Shown in pieces: positions 1-5,851 of a DNA stretch of 9,568 bases. This DNA is from Bryobacterales bacterium (GTDB taxonomy: Bacteria > Acidobacteriota > Terriglobia > Bryobacterales > Bryobacteraceae). Position numbers and translations under genes: made by a program. Where the stretch lies: assembly GCA_003142355.1 (NCBI GenBank), contig PLMF01000255.1, positions 1 through 9,568 on the forward strand, written 5' to 3'. The notes below the pieces were generated by a model that searched no databases, was not told where the DNA came from, and worked only from the letters and a program-made list of their open reading frames with translations. The stretch's first letter is position 1. Each line of letters starts with the position of its first letter.

Positions 1-1674
1 TGGCATATCGCCGCCGTCACGGAGCATTTTCGGAAGACGGGCAAGCGCGTCAAACAGCGCGCCGCGGACCTGCCGCTCGACCAGCGCCTGGCCAATTATG
101 TCATCGAAGGGACAAAGGACGGGCTCATCGCCGACCTCGACCGCAAGCGCGCCGAGGGCGTAGCGCCTCTGGATATTGTCAACGGGCCGCTCATGGCCGG
201 GATGTCGGAAGTCGGGCGGCTGTTCAACAACAATGAGCTGATCGTGGCCGAGGTGCTGCAATCGGCCGAAGCCATGAAGGCCGCCGTGAACCACCTCGAG
301 CAGTTCATGGAGAAGGCGGACACCGCAGCGCGCGGAAAGGTGATCCTGGCCACGGTGAAGGGCGACGTCCACGACATCGGCAAGAACCTGGTGGAGATTA
401 TCCTGGCCAACAACGGCTACCAGGTGATCAACCTGGGGATCAAGGTGCCGCCGGAGGTGTTGATCCGCGCCTGCCAGGAGCACCAGCCGGACGCCATCGG
501 GCTTTCCGGGCTGCTGGTGAAGAGCACCCAGCAGATGGCCATCACCGCGGGCGATTTCAAAGCCGCCGGCATCACCGTGCCGCTGCTGGTGGGTGGCGCG
601 GCGCTGTCGGAGAAATTCACCCGCACCAGAATCGCGCCCGCCTATGGCGAGGCCGTGTGCTACGCCAAGGACGCCATGACCGGCCTCAGCCTCATGAACG
701 CCATCATGGACCCGGAGAAGCGCGCGGCGGTGTTGTCGAGCCACCGCTTCACCGAAGCGCCCGCCGCCGCGCCGGTTTCCCCAACGCCGGTGGCCGCTGC
801 CACCACGCGCAGCACCAAGGTGCGGACCGCTATCCCCATTCCCGCCGCGCCCTATCTCGAGCGCAAGCTGCGCGACGTTCCGCACCTGGCCGAAGTGTGG
901 AGTTATGTCAATCCGTTCATGCTCTATGGCCGTCACCTGGGCTACAAGGGGAACTTCGACAAGGCCCTGGTGGATCACGAGGCCAAGGCGCTGGAGCTGT
1001 TCCACAACATGGAGCAACTGAAGCGGGAAGCCGCGCAGTTCATGCAGGTGAAAGTGGTGTGGCAATTCTTCCAAGCCGAGCGCGACGGCAACGCCGTCCA
1101 GTTGTTCGTCCCAGGAAGCGGCATACCCCTCCACACCTTCCGTTTCGGACGGCAGCCCCGCGAGAACGGGCTGTGCCTGAGCGATTACATTCTGGATGCC
1201 GAGGAGGGCCGCCGCGACCACCTGGCGCTGTTCGTAGTCACGGCCGGCGCGGGCATTCGCCAGCGGTCCGAGGAGTTCAAACTGGCGGGCGAGTTCTTCA
1301 ACGCGCACGCCATTCAAGCGCTGGCCATCGAAACCGCCGAAGGCGCGGCGGAGTGGCTGCACCGCCGGATTCGCGAGGATTGGGGCTTCCCCGACCCGCC
1401 GGCTCTCACCATGCATGACCGCTTCACGTCGAAATATCGCGGCAAGCGTTACAGTTTCGGTTATCCGGCCTGCCCCAACCTGGACGACCAGCAGGGCCTC
1501 TTCACGCTGCTCGGCCCCGCGGACATCGGCGTCGAGCTCACCGAAGGCATGATGATGGATCCCGAAGCCAGCGTGAGCGCGCTGGTATTCCACCACCCGG
1601 ATTGCGCTTACTTCACGGCGGAGGGAGGCGAATCGCCGGCCGCTCCTCTCGACTCCTTGGGCCCGCGAATATGA
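1..1674 (+). CDS. metH: Methionine synthase, cobalamin-dependent (MetH), C-terminal part; 5' end outside window
   Basis: Methionine synthase transfers a methyl group from methyltetrahydrofolate to homocysteine through methylcobalamin in the cytoplasm. The reading frame is open from base 1, so an internal ATG at 193 is not the start; 557 codons are visible out of roughly 1,200 usual for the family. Numbering from base 1, residues ~20-105 form the helical cap over the cofactor. Residues ~112-245 are the B12-binding Rossmann domain, with the cobalt-ligand motif DVHDIG (H124) and the SxL motif (S169, L171). A Pro/Ala-rich linker (~252-275) leads to the activation domain (~285-550), which carries the AdoMet-site motif RGKRYSFGYPACP (480-492) and a following LTEGMMMDPEASVS stretch. 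The homocysteine and folate modules lie upstream of the window. Oddity: after HHPDCAYF the protein ends in a short non-helical tail and lacks the C-terminal helix seen in E. coli MetH. Identity is very secure. Confidence 0.96.
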   Translation, partial: WHIAAVTEHFRKTGKRVKQRAADLPLDQRLANYVIEGTKDGLIADLDRKRAEGVAPLDIVNGPLMAGMSEVGRLFNNNELIVAEVLQSAEAMKAAVNHLEQFMEKADTAARGKVILATVKGDVHDIGKNLVEIILANNGYQVINLGIKVPPEVLIRACQEHQPDAIGLSGLLVKSTQQMAITAGDFKAAGITVPLLVGGAALSEKFTRTRIAPAYGEAVCYAKDAMTGLSLMNAIMDPEKRAAVLSSHRFTEAPAAAPVSPTPVAAATTRSTKVRTAIPIPAAPYLERKLRDVPHLAEVWSYVNPFMLYGRHLGYKGNFDKALVDHEAKALELFHNMEQLKREAAQFMQVKVVWQFFQAERDGNAVQLFVPGSGIPLHTFRFGRQPRENGLCLSDYILDAEEGRRDHLALFVVTAGAGIRQRSEEFKLAGEFFNAHAIQALAIETAEGAAEWLHRRIREDWGFPDPPALTMHDRFTSKYRGKRYSFGYPACPNLDDQQGLFTLLGPADIGVELTEGMMMDPEASVSALVFHHPDCAYFTAEGGESPAAPLDSLGPRI

Positions 1675-1749
1675 TGCGAAGGGGTCAAGTTCCATTTCGA
1701 CGCGAAGCAGCAGGAAATCACCAGAACAACGGGAACCAAACCCCGGACG
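1675..1749. other. 75-bp convergent intergenic gap
   Basis: This gap separates the metH stop from the stop of the convergent minus-strand gene. I see no strong hairpin followed by a T-tract in it, so no terminator is called. It contains the string GGGGTCAAGTTCC (about 1681-1693), which resembles sequences found at the edges of REP-associated repeats in other bacteria. That is only a resemblance. Confidence 0.4.
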
Positions 1750-2151
1750 CTAAGGCGCCCGCTTGAGGATGAGACTCAGCGTCGCGCCGCCTTGCTTCCA
1801 AGTGCCCGTGATCTGTGAATTGTCTTTGTTCATGGCGCCGTCATAAGAAGCTTGCATGCTGCTGCTTTCGAAGTGCAGGGTTGGTTCCTGATAGGTTATG
1901 GCGGTGATGCCGATACCCGAAACAGATTGGTCAGGGTAGTCGATCGTGCCATTTAGACTTCCGTCCCCGGCCGCGGAAATGTGCACCAGAATTCGTTTCT
2001 TAGCCTGGGCGCCTGGATCAAGAGTTCCTTCCCAGGCTCCGACGATAGACGGTTCCGCCGCTACCATCATGGGAGCGGGCACGATCCCCAATCCGGGCAT
2101 CAGAGTTAACCCCAACCAAAGCCCAAACGATAATGCGCGATGCCTTTTCAT
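1750..2151 (-). CDS. Small secreted beta-rich protein (GTWEGTLD-like domain)
   Basis: A 133-aa exported protein of unknown function. Residues 1-32 form a Sec signal peptide: basic MKRHR, a hydrophobic core rich in Leu/Gly/Met, and probable cleavage after VAA (residues 30-32). The mature part (~33-133) starts with VGAWEGTLDPG and alternates beta-strand-like segments with turns (DGSLNGTIDYPDQ, QITGTWKQGGATLSLILKR). From family knowledge, this resembles the compact domain placed in front of secreted serine hydrolases or beta-lactamase-like enzymes in Acidobacteriota and Bacteroidota; here it stands alone without an enzyme domain. The start is supported by AGGAG seven bases upstream. It is convergent with metH and lies 266 bp downstream of the TIMP-like gene on the same strand, so it probably has its own promoter. 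A binding or accessory role is possible, but I cannot assign one. Confidence 0.8.
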   Translation of the reverse strand: MKRHRALSFGLWLGLTLMPGLGIVPAPMMVAAEPSIVGAWEGTLDPGAQAKKRILVHISAAGDGSLNGTIDYPDQSVSGIGITAITYQEPTLHFESSSMQASYDGAMNKDNSQITGTWKQGGATLSLILKRAP

Positions 2152-2158
2152 GGCCGAT

Positions 2159-2163
2159 CTCCT
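2159..2163 (-). promoter_or_regulatory. Shine-Dalgarno of the small secreted protein gene
   Basis: AGGAG on the minus strand, seven bases before the ATG at 2151. It fixes the start and places the signal peptide at the true N-terminus. Confidence 0.8.
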
Positions 2164-2417
2164 ATTGAGAGATTATCCACTTCGTACACACCCTATTTTC
2201 TGCTGCGCTTTCTCCACGGACTCATGTCCCACTGACGGTCGAGTTCGGGCCGCTTGTCCGCACCATGCAAGTTCAGCCAGAATCCCCCTTTATGGCATCC
2301 TGACTACCACAAGCATACACCCGACTCTGTCGCGCCTCAGTTGTGGCAGCACGTCAGGAGTAAGAGCGACCTCAAGGAGTTCATGCCGACTGTCCGGGCC
2401 CGTGTTCCTCTATCTCG
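2164..2417. other. Intergenic region upstream of the small secreted protein gene
   Basis: About 250 bp with no convincing gene. Open frames here lack plausible starts and run into the opposite-strand TIMP-like gene. On the minus strand a GATAAT hexamer (2172-2177) could be a -10 element, but it is very close to the start codon and has no recognisable -35, so I do not call a promoter. Confidence 0.4.
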
Positions 2418-3281
2418 CTACTGCCCCGACACCCCCTTAGGCACCAGCAGCATCTGGCTGGCGCACCCCTTCTTTTCCACCTGGACGCGCGCCGGCCCCG
2501 CCAACAGCTTGACCTGTTCCGGGTACCCGGCATCGAAAACCGAGACGCTGTATTCTCCCCCGGCCAGGCCGTCGAAGACGAATCTGCCGTCGCGGTCCGA
2601 CTGCGTATAATGCCGGCTTTGGCCGGACTGCAGTTCGAGAATGACGCCGGGCGCGGGAAGCTTCACTTTTTCCGGATCGTGCGCACTATCCAGATCGCGC
2701 TGGTAGAACTCGTCCGCGGTTACGAATCCTTCGAGCCGCGCCGATTCGTCTCCGCCGTTCCGATAGAAGAACAGATAGGCCAGATCGTCTCCGGCATCGG
2801 ACAACCTGCGGTTTCGGTAGCAAACGCTGGTATTGATGCGGCCCGATTCTTCGTCCTCATCGGCATACACCAGGTACGTCTCGCCCACTTGAAAGTCGTA
2901 GCCGCAGTCGCCGGAATCCGTCCAGACTTCCACGGACTCCTCGCCGCGAAACGTGGTCTTGACCTTGAAGCGCACTCGTCGTCCCTGGGCCACGATCGAA
3001 TCGAAAAGTCGCGCGATGTCGTCGCTCGTCTTGGCCGCGGCCAACCGGCGCTTGTAATAGTCGGGGAGGTCCATGCCCGCCAACTGCTGGCTCAATGGCA
3101 GAGACGAGGATTTTGATGGGTTCCAGCGATTCAGGAAGCTCGGCTCGACCGATTCGACCGTCCCGATGAACACCCTGTCGGCCAGCGCCACTTCATTACA
3201 AGCCGACAACGTCAACAAACACTGGCAAGCCGGCAGCGTAGTTGGAATCCATAGCAAGGATACCAACAGCACGCGCCGCAT
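2418..3281 (-). CDS. Secreted TIMP/netrin-like (NTR) domain protein with C-terminal carboxypeptidase-regulatory-like domain
   Basis: A 287-aa exported protein. Residues 1-18 form a signal sequence; LPAC (16-19) could be read as a lipobox, but the CxC start of the mature chain (C19, C21) is also the hallmark of NTR/TIMP domains. The NTR-like domain spans ~19-170: CQCLLTLSACNEVALADRVF, FKVKTTFRG, then GDCGYDF and a VCYRNR segment. Its cysteines (19, 21, 28, 126, 154) fit the disulfide pattern of this fold. The linker ~48-98 is longer than usual and rich in Ser/Lys/Asp. Residues ~207-285 form a beta-sandwich of the carboxypeptidase-regulatory/CNA-B type (YTQSDRDGRFVFDGLAGGEY). It starts 19 bp after the sigma-54 activator gene stops, which suggests cotranscription. 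AGGA lies about eight bases upstream of the ATG. In animals the NTR fold inhibits metalloproteases; the bacterial function is unknown, and protease inhibition or surface binding would be inference. Confidence 0.82.
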   Translation of the reverse strand: MRRVLLVSLLWIPTTLPACQCLLTLSACNEVALADRVFIGTVESVEPSFLNRWNPSKSSSLPLSQQLAGMDLPDYYKRRLAAAKTSDDIARLFDSIVAQGRRVRFKVKTTFRGEESVEVWTDSGDCGYDFQVGETYLVYADEDEESGRINTSVCYRNRRLSDAGDDLAYLFFYRNGGDESARLEGFVTADEFYQRDLDSAHDPEKVKLPAPGVILELQSGQSRHYTQSDRDGRFVFDGLAGGEYSVSVFDAGYPEQVKLLAGPARVQVEKKGCASQMLLVPKGVSGQ

Positions 3282-3300
3282 GGCTTCATCCTAGCATTGC

Positions 3301-5031
3301 CTATGGCAGCGCATCCCGTAAATGCAGAGTGCGGATCAGGCGGCGCAGCGAATTGGGGTGGATGTTCAGGCGGGCGGCGGCCTGATTGTGATCGCCGTTC
3401 GACTGCCGCCAGGCTTCCACGATCAACTGGCGTTTGCTTTCGGTGACAGAGGACTGCAGCGCGCCGGGAACCTCCGGAACCATGGCCGATTCGAGAACGG
3501 TTTCGGGCAGATCCTCGGGCAGGAGCACGTCGGACTGGCCCAGCACCACTGCGCGCTCGATGGCGTTCTCCAACTCGCGCACGTTGCCGGGCCAGGAATA
3601 ACTCATCAGGTAGCACTCGGCTTCTGGAGAGACGGCGGAAACACGGCGGCGGCAACGAACCGCGGCCTGGTCCAGAAAGTGGCGGGCCAGCGCCGGGATG
3701 TCTTCCGCATGGTCTCGCAAGGGGGGAACATGCAGGGCCACCACGTTCAGACGGTGATAGAGGTCTTCGCGAAAGGCGCCGCGGCGCACCTCGGCGGATA
3801 GGTCGCGGTTGGTGGCGGCGATGAGACGCACATCCAGCTTCAGGGTGCGTGTGCCGCCCACGCGTTCGAATTCGCGCTCCTGTATCACGCGCAACAGTTT
3901 GGCTTGCAGCGCCGGGGCCAACTCGCCGATTTCGTCCAGGAAGACCGTGCCCCCTTCGGCCATTTCAAGCTTGCCTTTTTTCTGCGCCACGGCGCCCGTG
4001 AAAGCGCCCTTTTCGTGGCCGAACAACTCGCTTTCCAGCAACGTTGCCGTGAGAGCGGCGCAGTTGATGGCGACGAAGGGTCTCGCCGAGCGGGCGCTCT
4101 GCTGGTGCAGCGCGCGCGCCACCAGTTCCTTGCCCGTGCCGCTTTCGCCCAGGACCAGGACGGAGGTCTCCCGCGGCGCAACGCGGGCGATCATTTGAAG
4201 CAACTTGCGCATGGCGGGACTTTCGCCCACCATGCCACCATCGCCGGCGCCCAGGCGCTCCAGCAGCAAAGCGTTTTCGGCCTGAAGGCGTTCCATCTCG
4301 CGAACGGTCTCGAGCGCGGTGGCGGCTAGCGTGGCGATGGCGCTCAGGGTGTCGCGGTGATCGGAAAGGTTGGCGGTCTGCTCGGGGGGGAACCAGGCGG
4401 CCAGCACCCCGGCGATGCCGCCGTGGACATACAGCGCCAGCGCCACCACGAGCGTCGCGGGATCGGCCACAGTGCCTTCCTGGCAAGCGCGCGCGGCCAT
4501 TTCCGCGAGGTCCGCAGGACCGGGCAGTTCGCGCGCGGCGGAGCGCAGTTCATCCGCATCGCGGCCCAGCAGCACAGCCCCGCCGCTCGACGGAACGATG
4601 TCGCCGATGAGCCGGACAAGGTGGCTTTCGAGCGTGGCCCGATGGGTGGCGCTCTGCGCCATGGCGACGGCGCGAAACAGGAACAGGAATGAACAGGCGC
4701 GAAGCAGCGCGTGCTGCTGGGAATCGGCCGGCAGCTCCGGCCGGTCCTCGCGATAGACCAGCACGGTTTCGCAGATGTCAACCTGGTCGCCCGGCTCGAG
4801 CCAGTGTTCACGGATGCGCATTCCATTGACGAAAGTCCCCACGCCGGTGCCTCGATCGACGATGTGGTAGCGACCGTCGCGTGCGCGCACCACGCAGTGC
4901 TCCCCGGCCGCGTTGGCCTCGGTGAGCCGGATGTCCGCGGTGGGGGCGCGGCCGATGCGAGTTTCGCCCGGCCCCAGTGGAAACCGCGCTCCGAGGAGAG
5001 GTCCGCTGACGACGATGAACTCCGCCTCCAT
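3301..5031 (-). CDS. FHA-domain sigma-54-dependent transcriptional activator (FHA-GAF-AAA+-Fis HTH)
   Basis: A 576-aa enhancer-binding protein that uses ATP hydrolysis to open sigma-54 RNA polymerase complexes. The FHA domain is at ~5-95, with the RIGR motif at 25-28. A GAF-like sensor region is at ~105-245, ending in a short coiled coil ([20 protein letters not shown]). The AAA+ domain is at ~267-500: Walker A GESGTGKE (295-302), the sigma-54 contact loop GAFTGA (342-347), Walker [11 protein letters not shown] (DE at 366-367), sensor I around N408, R421 and R427, and sensor [12 protein letters not shown] (480-489). A Fis-type helix-turn-helix is at ~530-570. All parts needed for sigma-54 activation are intact, and there is no receiver domain. 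In the FHA domain the usual Ser three residues before His is Ala42 and the Asn of NGT is Val64, so phosphothreonine binding is uncertain. The gene is divergent from secreted protein A, with paired dyads in between. No clear Shine-Dalgarno is visible before the ATG. Confidence 0.95.
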   Translation of the reverse strand: MEAEFIVVSGPLLGARFPLGPGETRIGRAPTADIRLTEANAAGEHCVVRARDGRYHIVDRGTGVGTFVNGMRIREHWLEPGDQVDICETVLVYREDRPELPADSQQHALLRACSFLFLFRAVAMAQSATHRATLESHLVRLIGDIVPSSGGAVLLGRDADELRSAARELPGPADLAEMAARACQEGTVADPATLVVALALYVHGGIAGVLAAWFPPEQTANLSDHRDTLSAIATLAATALETVREMERLQAENALLLERLGAGDGGMVGESPAMRKLLQMIARVAPRETSVLVLGESGTGKELVARALHQQSARSARPFVAINCAALTATLLESELFGHEKGAFTGAVAQKKGKLEMAEGGTVFLDEIGELAPALQAKLLRVIQEREFERVGGTRTLKLDVRLIAATNRDLSAEVRRGAFREDLYHRLNVVALHVPPLRDHAEDIPALARHFLDQAAVRCRRRVSAVSPEAECYLMSYSWPGNVRELENAIERAVVLGQSDVLLPEDLPETVLESAMVPEVPGALQSSVTESKRQLIVEAWRQSNGDHNQAAARLNIHPNSLRRLIRTLHLRDALP

Positions 5032-5071
5032 GGTCTGGTAGGCGATAGTTTAGCAGGGAGGGAAGGGCGCT

Positions 5072-5113
5072 GGTGAACCTTTCTGTTCACCGCGGTGAAC
5101 CGATCGGTTCAGC
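5072..5113. promoter_or_regulatory. Tandem upstream activator sites (UAS) of secreted protein gene A
   Basis: Two 20-bp dyads lie in tandem: GGTGAAC-N6-GTTCACC at 5072-5091 and GGTGAAC-N6-GTTCAGC at 5094-5113. Their centres are 22 bp apart, about two helical turns, so bound dimers would sit on the same DNA face. The inner half-sites also form a perfect 16-bp palindrome (5085-5100). The centres are about 117 and 95 bp upstream of the predicted sigma-54 transcription start, a usual distance for enhancer-binding proteins. The divergent sigma-54 activator is the likely ligand (inference). The site also lies 41-82 bp before that gene's own start codon. Confidence 0.85.
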
Positions 5114-5144
5114 AATGGCGCAGATCCACGTCGCTGCAACGAGT

Positions 5145-5157
5145 TCTCAACGGTTTA
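5145..5157 (+). promoter_or_regulatory. Candidate IHF-type bending site, copy A
   Basis: TCTCAA-N4-TTA matches the IHF consensus WATCAA-N4-TTR with one mismatch. It lies between the activator dyads and the sigma-54 promoter, where IHF commonly bends DNA. The same site is kept in copy B. The short degenerate consensus makes this tentative, and the identity of the IHF/HU protein in this organism is unknown. Confidence 0.45.
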
Positions 5158-5172
5158 CGAGCCCCGGTGCCG

Positions 5173-5187
5173 TGGCACGCCAGTTGC
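5173..5187 (+). promoter_or_regulatory. Sigma-54 (-24/-12) promoter of secreted protein gene A
   Basis: TGGCACG-N4-TTGC matches the sigma-54 core consensus exactly, with GG (5174-5175) and GC (5186-5187) separated by ten bases. The predicted transcription start is near 5199, giving a 43-nt leader before the ATG at 5242. The element recurs at the same distance in front of the paralogous gene at 8752. Confidence 0.9.
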
Positions 5188-5226
5188 CCTACATCCGTGC
5201 GTGTCGGGAACGTGGAAGCGATCCCG

Positions 5227-5234
5227 AAGGAGGT
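5227..5234 (+). promoter_or_regulatory. Strong Shine-Dalgarno of gene A
   Basis: AAGGAGGT, seven bases before the ATG at 5242. It decides the start: a longer open frame beginning at 5095 would run back through the sigma-54 promoter and lose the signal peptide position. Confidence 0.92.
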
Positions 5235-5241
5235 TATAACG

Positions 5242-5673
5242 ATGAAGAAACTGACGTCGAAACTAATGATCGCAACGGCCGCCCTCGTGGTTGCGACCGG
5301 CGCCGCTGCGGCACAGACGATGAGAGCCGAGATTCCGTTCGAGTTCCGCGCAGGGAACCTGGTGATGGAGCCGGGAACATACCGGGTCGAGAACCTGAAC
5401 CGCCAGATTAGCGCACCGATCTTCCGGCTCTTGAACGTGAACTCAGGCGGGTCGATAACGCTGTTGCCGCAGGCTTCGGTGGATCCGCAGAAGGCATGGA
5501 AGGCCGTGGGGAACGCGAAGCTGGCGTTCGCGTGCACCAGCGGAAGTTGCGCGCTCGCTGCGCTCTGGGACGGCTCTGGCATCTACGCCTACACGTTCCA
5601 TCGCCCCAAGCTGGGCAAGGACGAAGCCGCGGTTCTGAGAGAGATCCCGCTGCAACCGGGCAAGGGCGAATAG
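5242..5673 (+). CDS. Small secreted protein, copy A (IPFEFRA-type, sigma-54 controlled)
   Basis: A 143-aa exported protein of unknown function. Residues 1-24 are a Sec signal peptide (MKKLTSK, hydrophobic ATAALVVATGAAAA) with likely cleavage before AQTM. The mature chain opens with IPFEFRAGNLVMEPGTYRVE, a motif I associate with small secreted proteins that are numerous in Acidobacteriota. It continues as a probable all-beta domain with a conserved FACTSGSC segment (C98, C103) that could form a disulfide loop. The start is chosen from the Shine-Dalgarno at 5227-5234. The gene is divergent from the sigma-54 activator and has its own dyads, IHF-type site and -24/-12 promoter, so expression probably depends on that activator. 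A paralogue at 8752-9174 is about 78% identical by hand alignment. A hairpin follows the stop. No enzymatic motif is visible; a structural or cell-surface role is only a guess. Confidence 0.88.
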   Translation: MKKLTSKLMIATAALVVATGAAAAQTMRAEIPFEFRAGNLVMEPGTYRVENLNRQISAPIFRLLNVNSGGSITLLPQASVDPQKAWKAVGNAKLAFACTSGSCALAALWDGSGIYAYTFHRPKLGKDEAAVLREIPLQPGKGE

Positions 5674-5706
5674 CCGCCCGCACAGGGCAACATCGGAGGG
5701 GGCACC

Positions 5707-5740
5707 ATGCGGCGCCAGCCGGAAACGGTCGGCGCCGCGT
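5707..5740 (+). terminator. Hairpin after gene A (possible terminator or mRNA-stabilising structure)
   Basis: The inverted repeat has a 15-bp stem, closed by a GAAA tetraloop (5722-5725), with one A-C mismatch and two G-U wobbles. It lies 33 bases after the stop codon. A clean U-tract does not follow directly; TTTT appears only at 5748-5751. It is therefore either a weak intrinsic terminator or a 3' stabiliser that separates gene A from the kinase gene. The structure is conserved after copy B. Confidence 0.6.
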
Positions 5741-5851
5741 TCCTGCGTTTTGGTGGGTCAATCCACTGATCCGCCGAGGTTCGTTTCTGCGGAAAAATCC
5801 TGTAACGCCCTGTCCGCTGCTTGATCAAGTAAAATGGGCTAAATCACGCAT

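Larger units (their letters stand above)
5048..5740 (+). repeat. Duplicated module, copy A (control region, secreted protein gene, hairpin)
   Basis: This segment is homologous to 8558-9241 along its whole length, from the GTTTAGCAGG string through the dyads, promoter, gene and hairpin. The flanks beyond 5740 and 9241 are unrelated, which marks the right edge of the duplication near the hairpin. Confidence 0.88.

Noticed and set aside
1681..1693. REP-type repeat (GGGGTCAAGTTCC)
   Set aside because: Only a single arm is present, with no inverted partner or second copy in the window.
2254..2610. Plus-strand open frame across the gap into the TIMP-like gene
   Set aside because: No Shine-Dalgarno, composition unlike a protein of this genome, and it overlaps a well-supported minus-strand gene.
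5095..5241. N-terminal extension of secreted protein A from an upstream start in the same frame (and likewise 8590-8751 for B)
   Set aside because: It would translate through the dyads and sigma-54 promoter. The strong Shine-Dalgarno and signal peptide both point to 5242 and 8752.
5807..5851. Sigma-70 promoter for the kinase gene (TAAAAT at 5830-5835)
   Set aside because: The -10 is plausible but I find no -35 at a suitable spacing, so it is only mentioned in the kinase entry.
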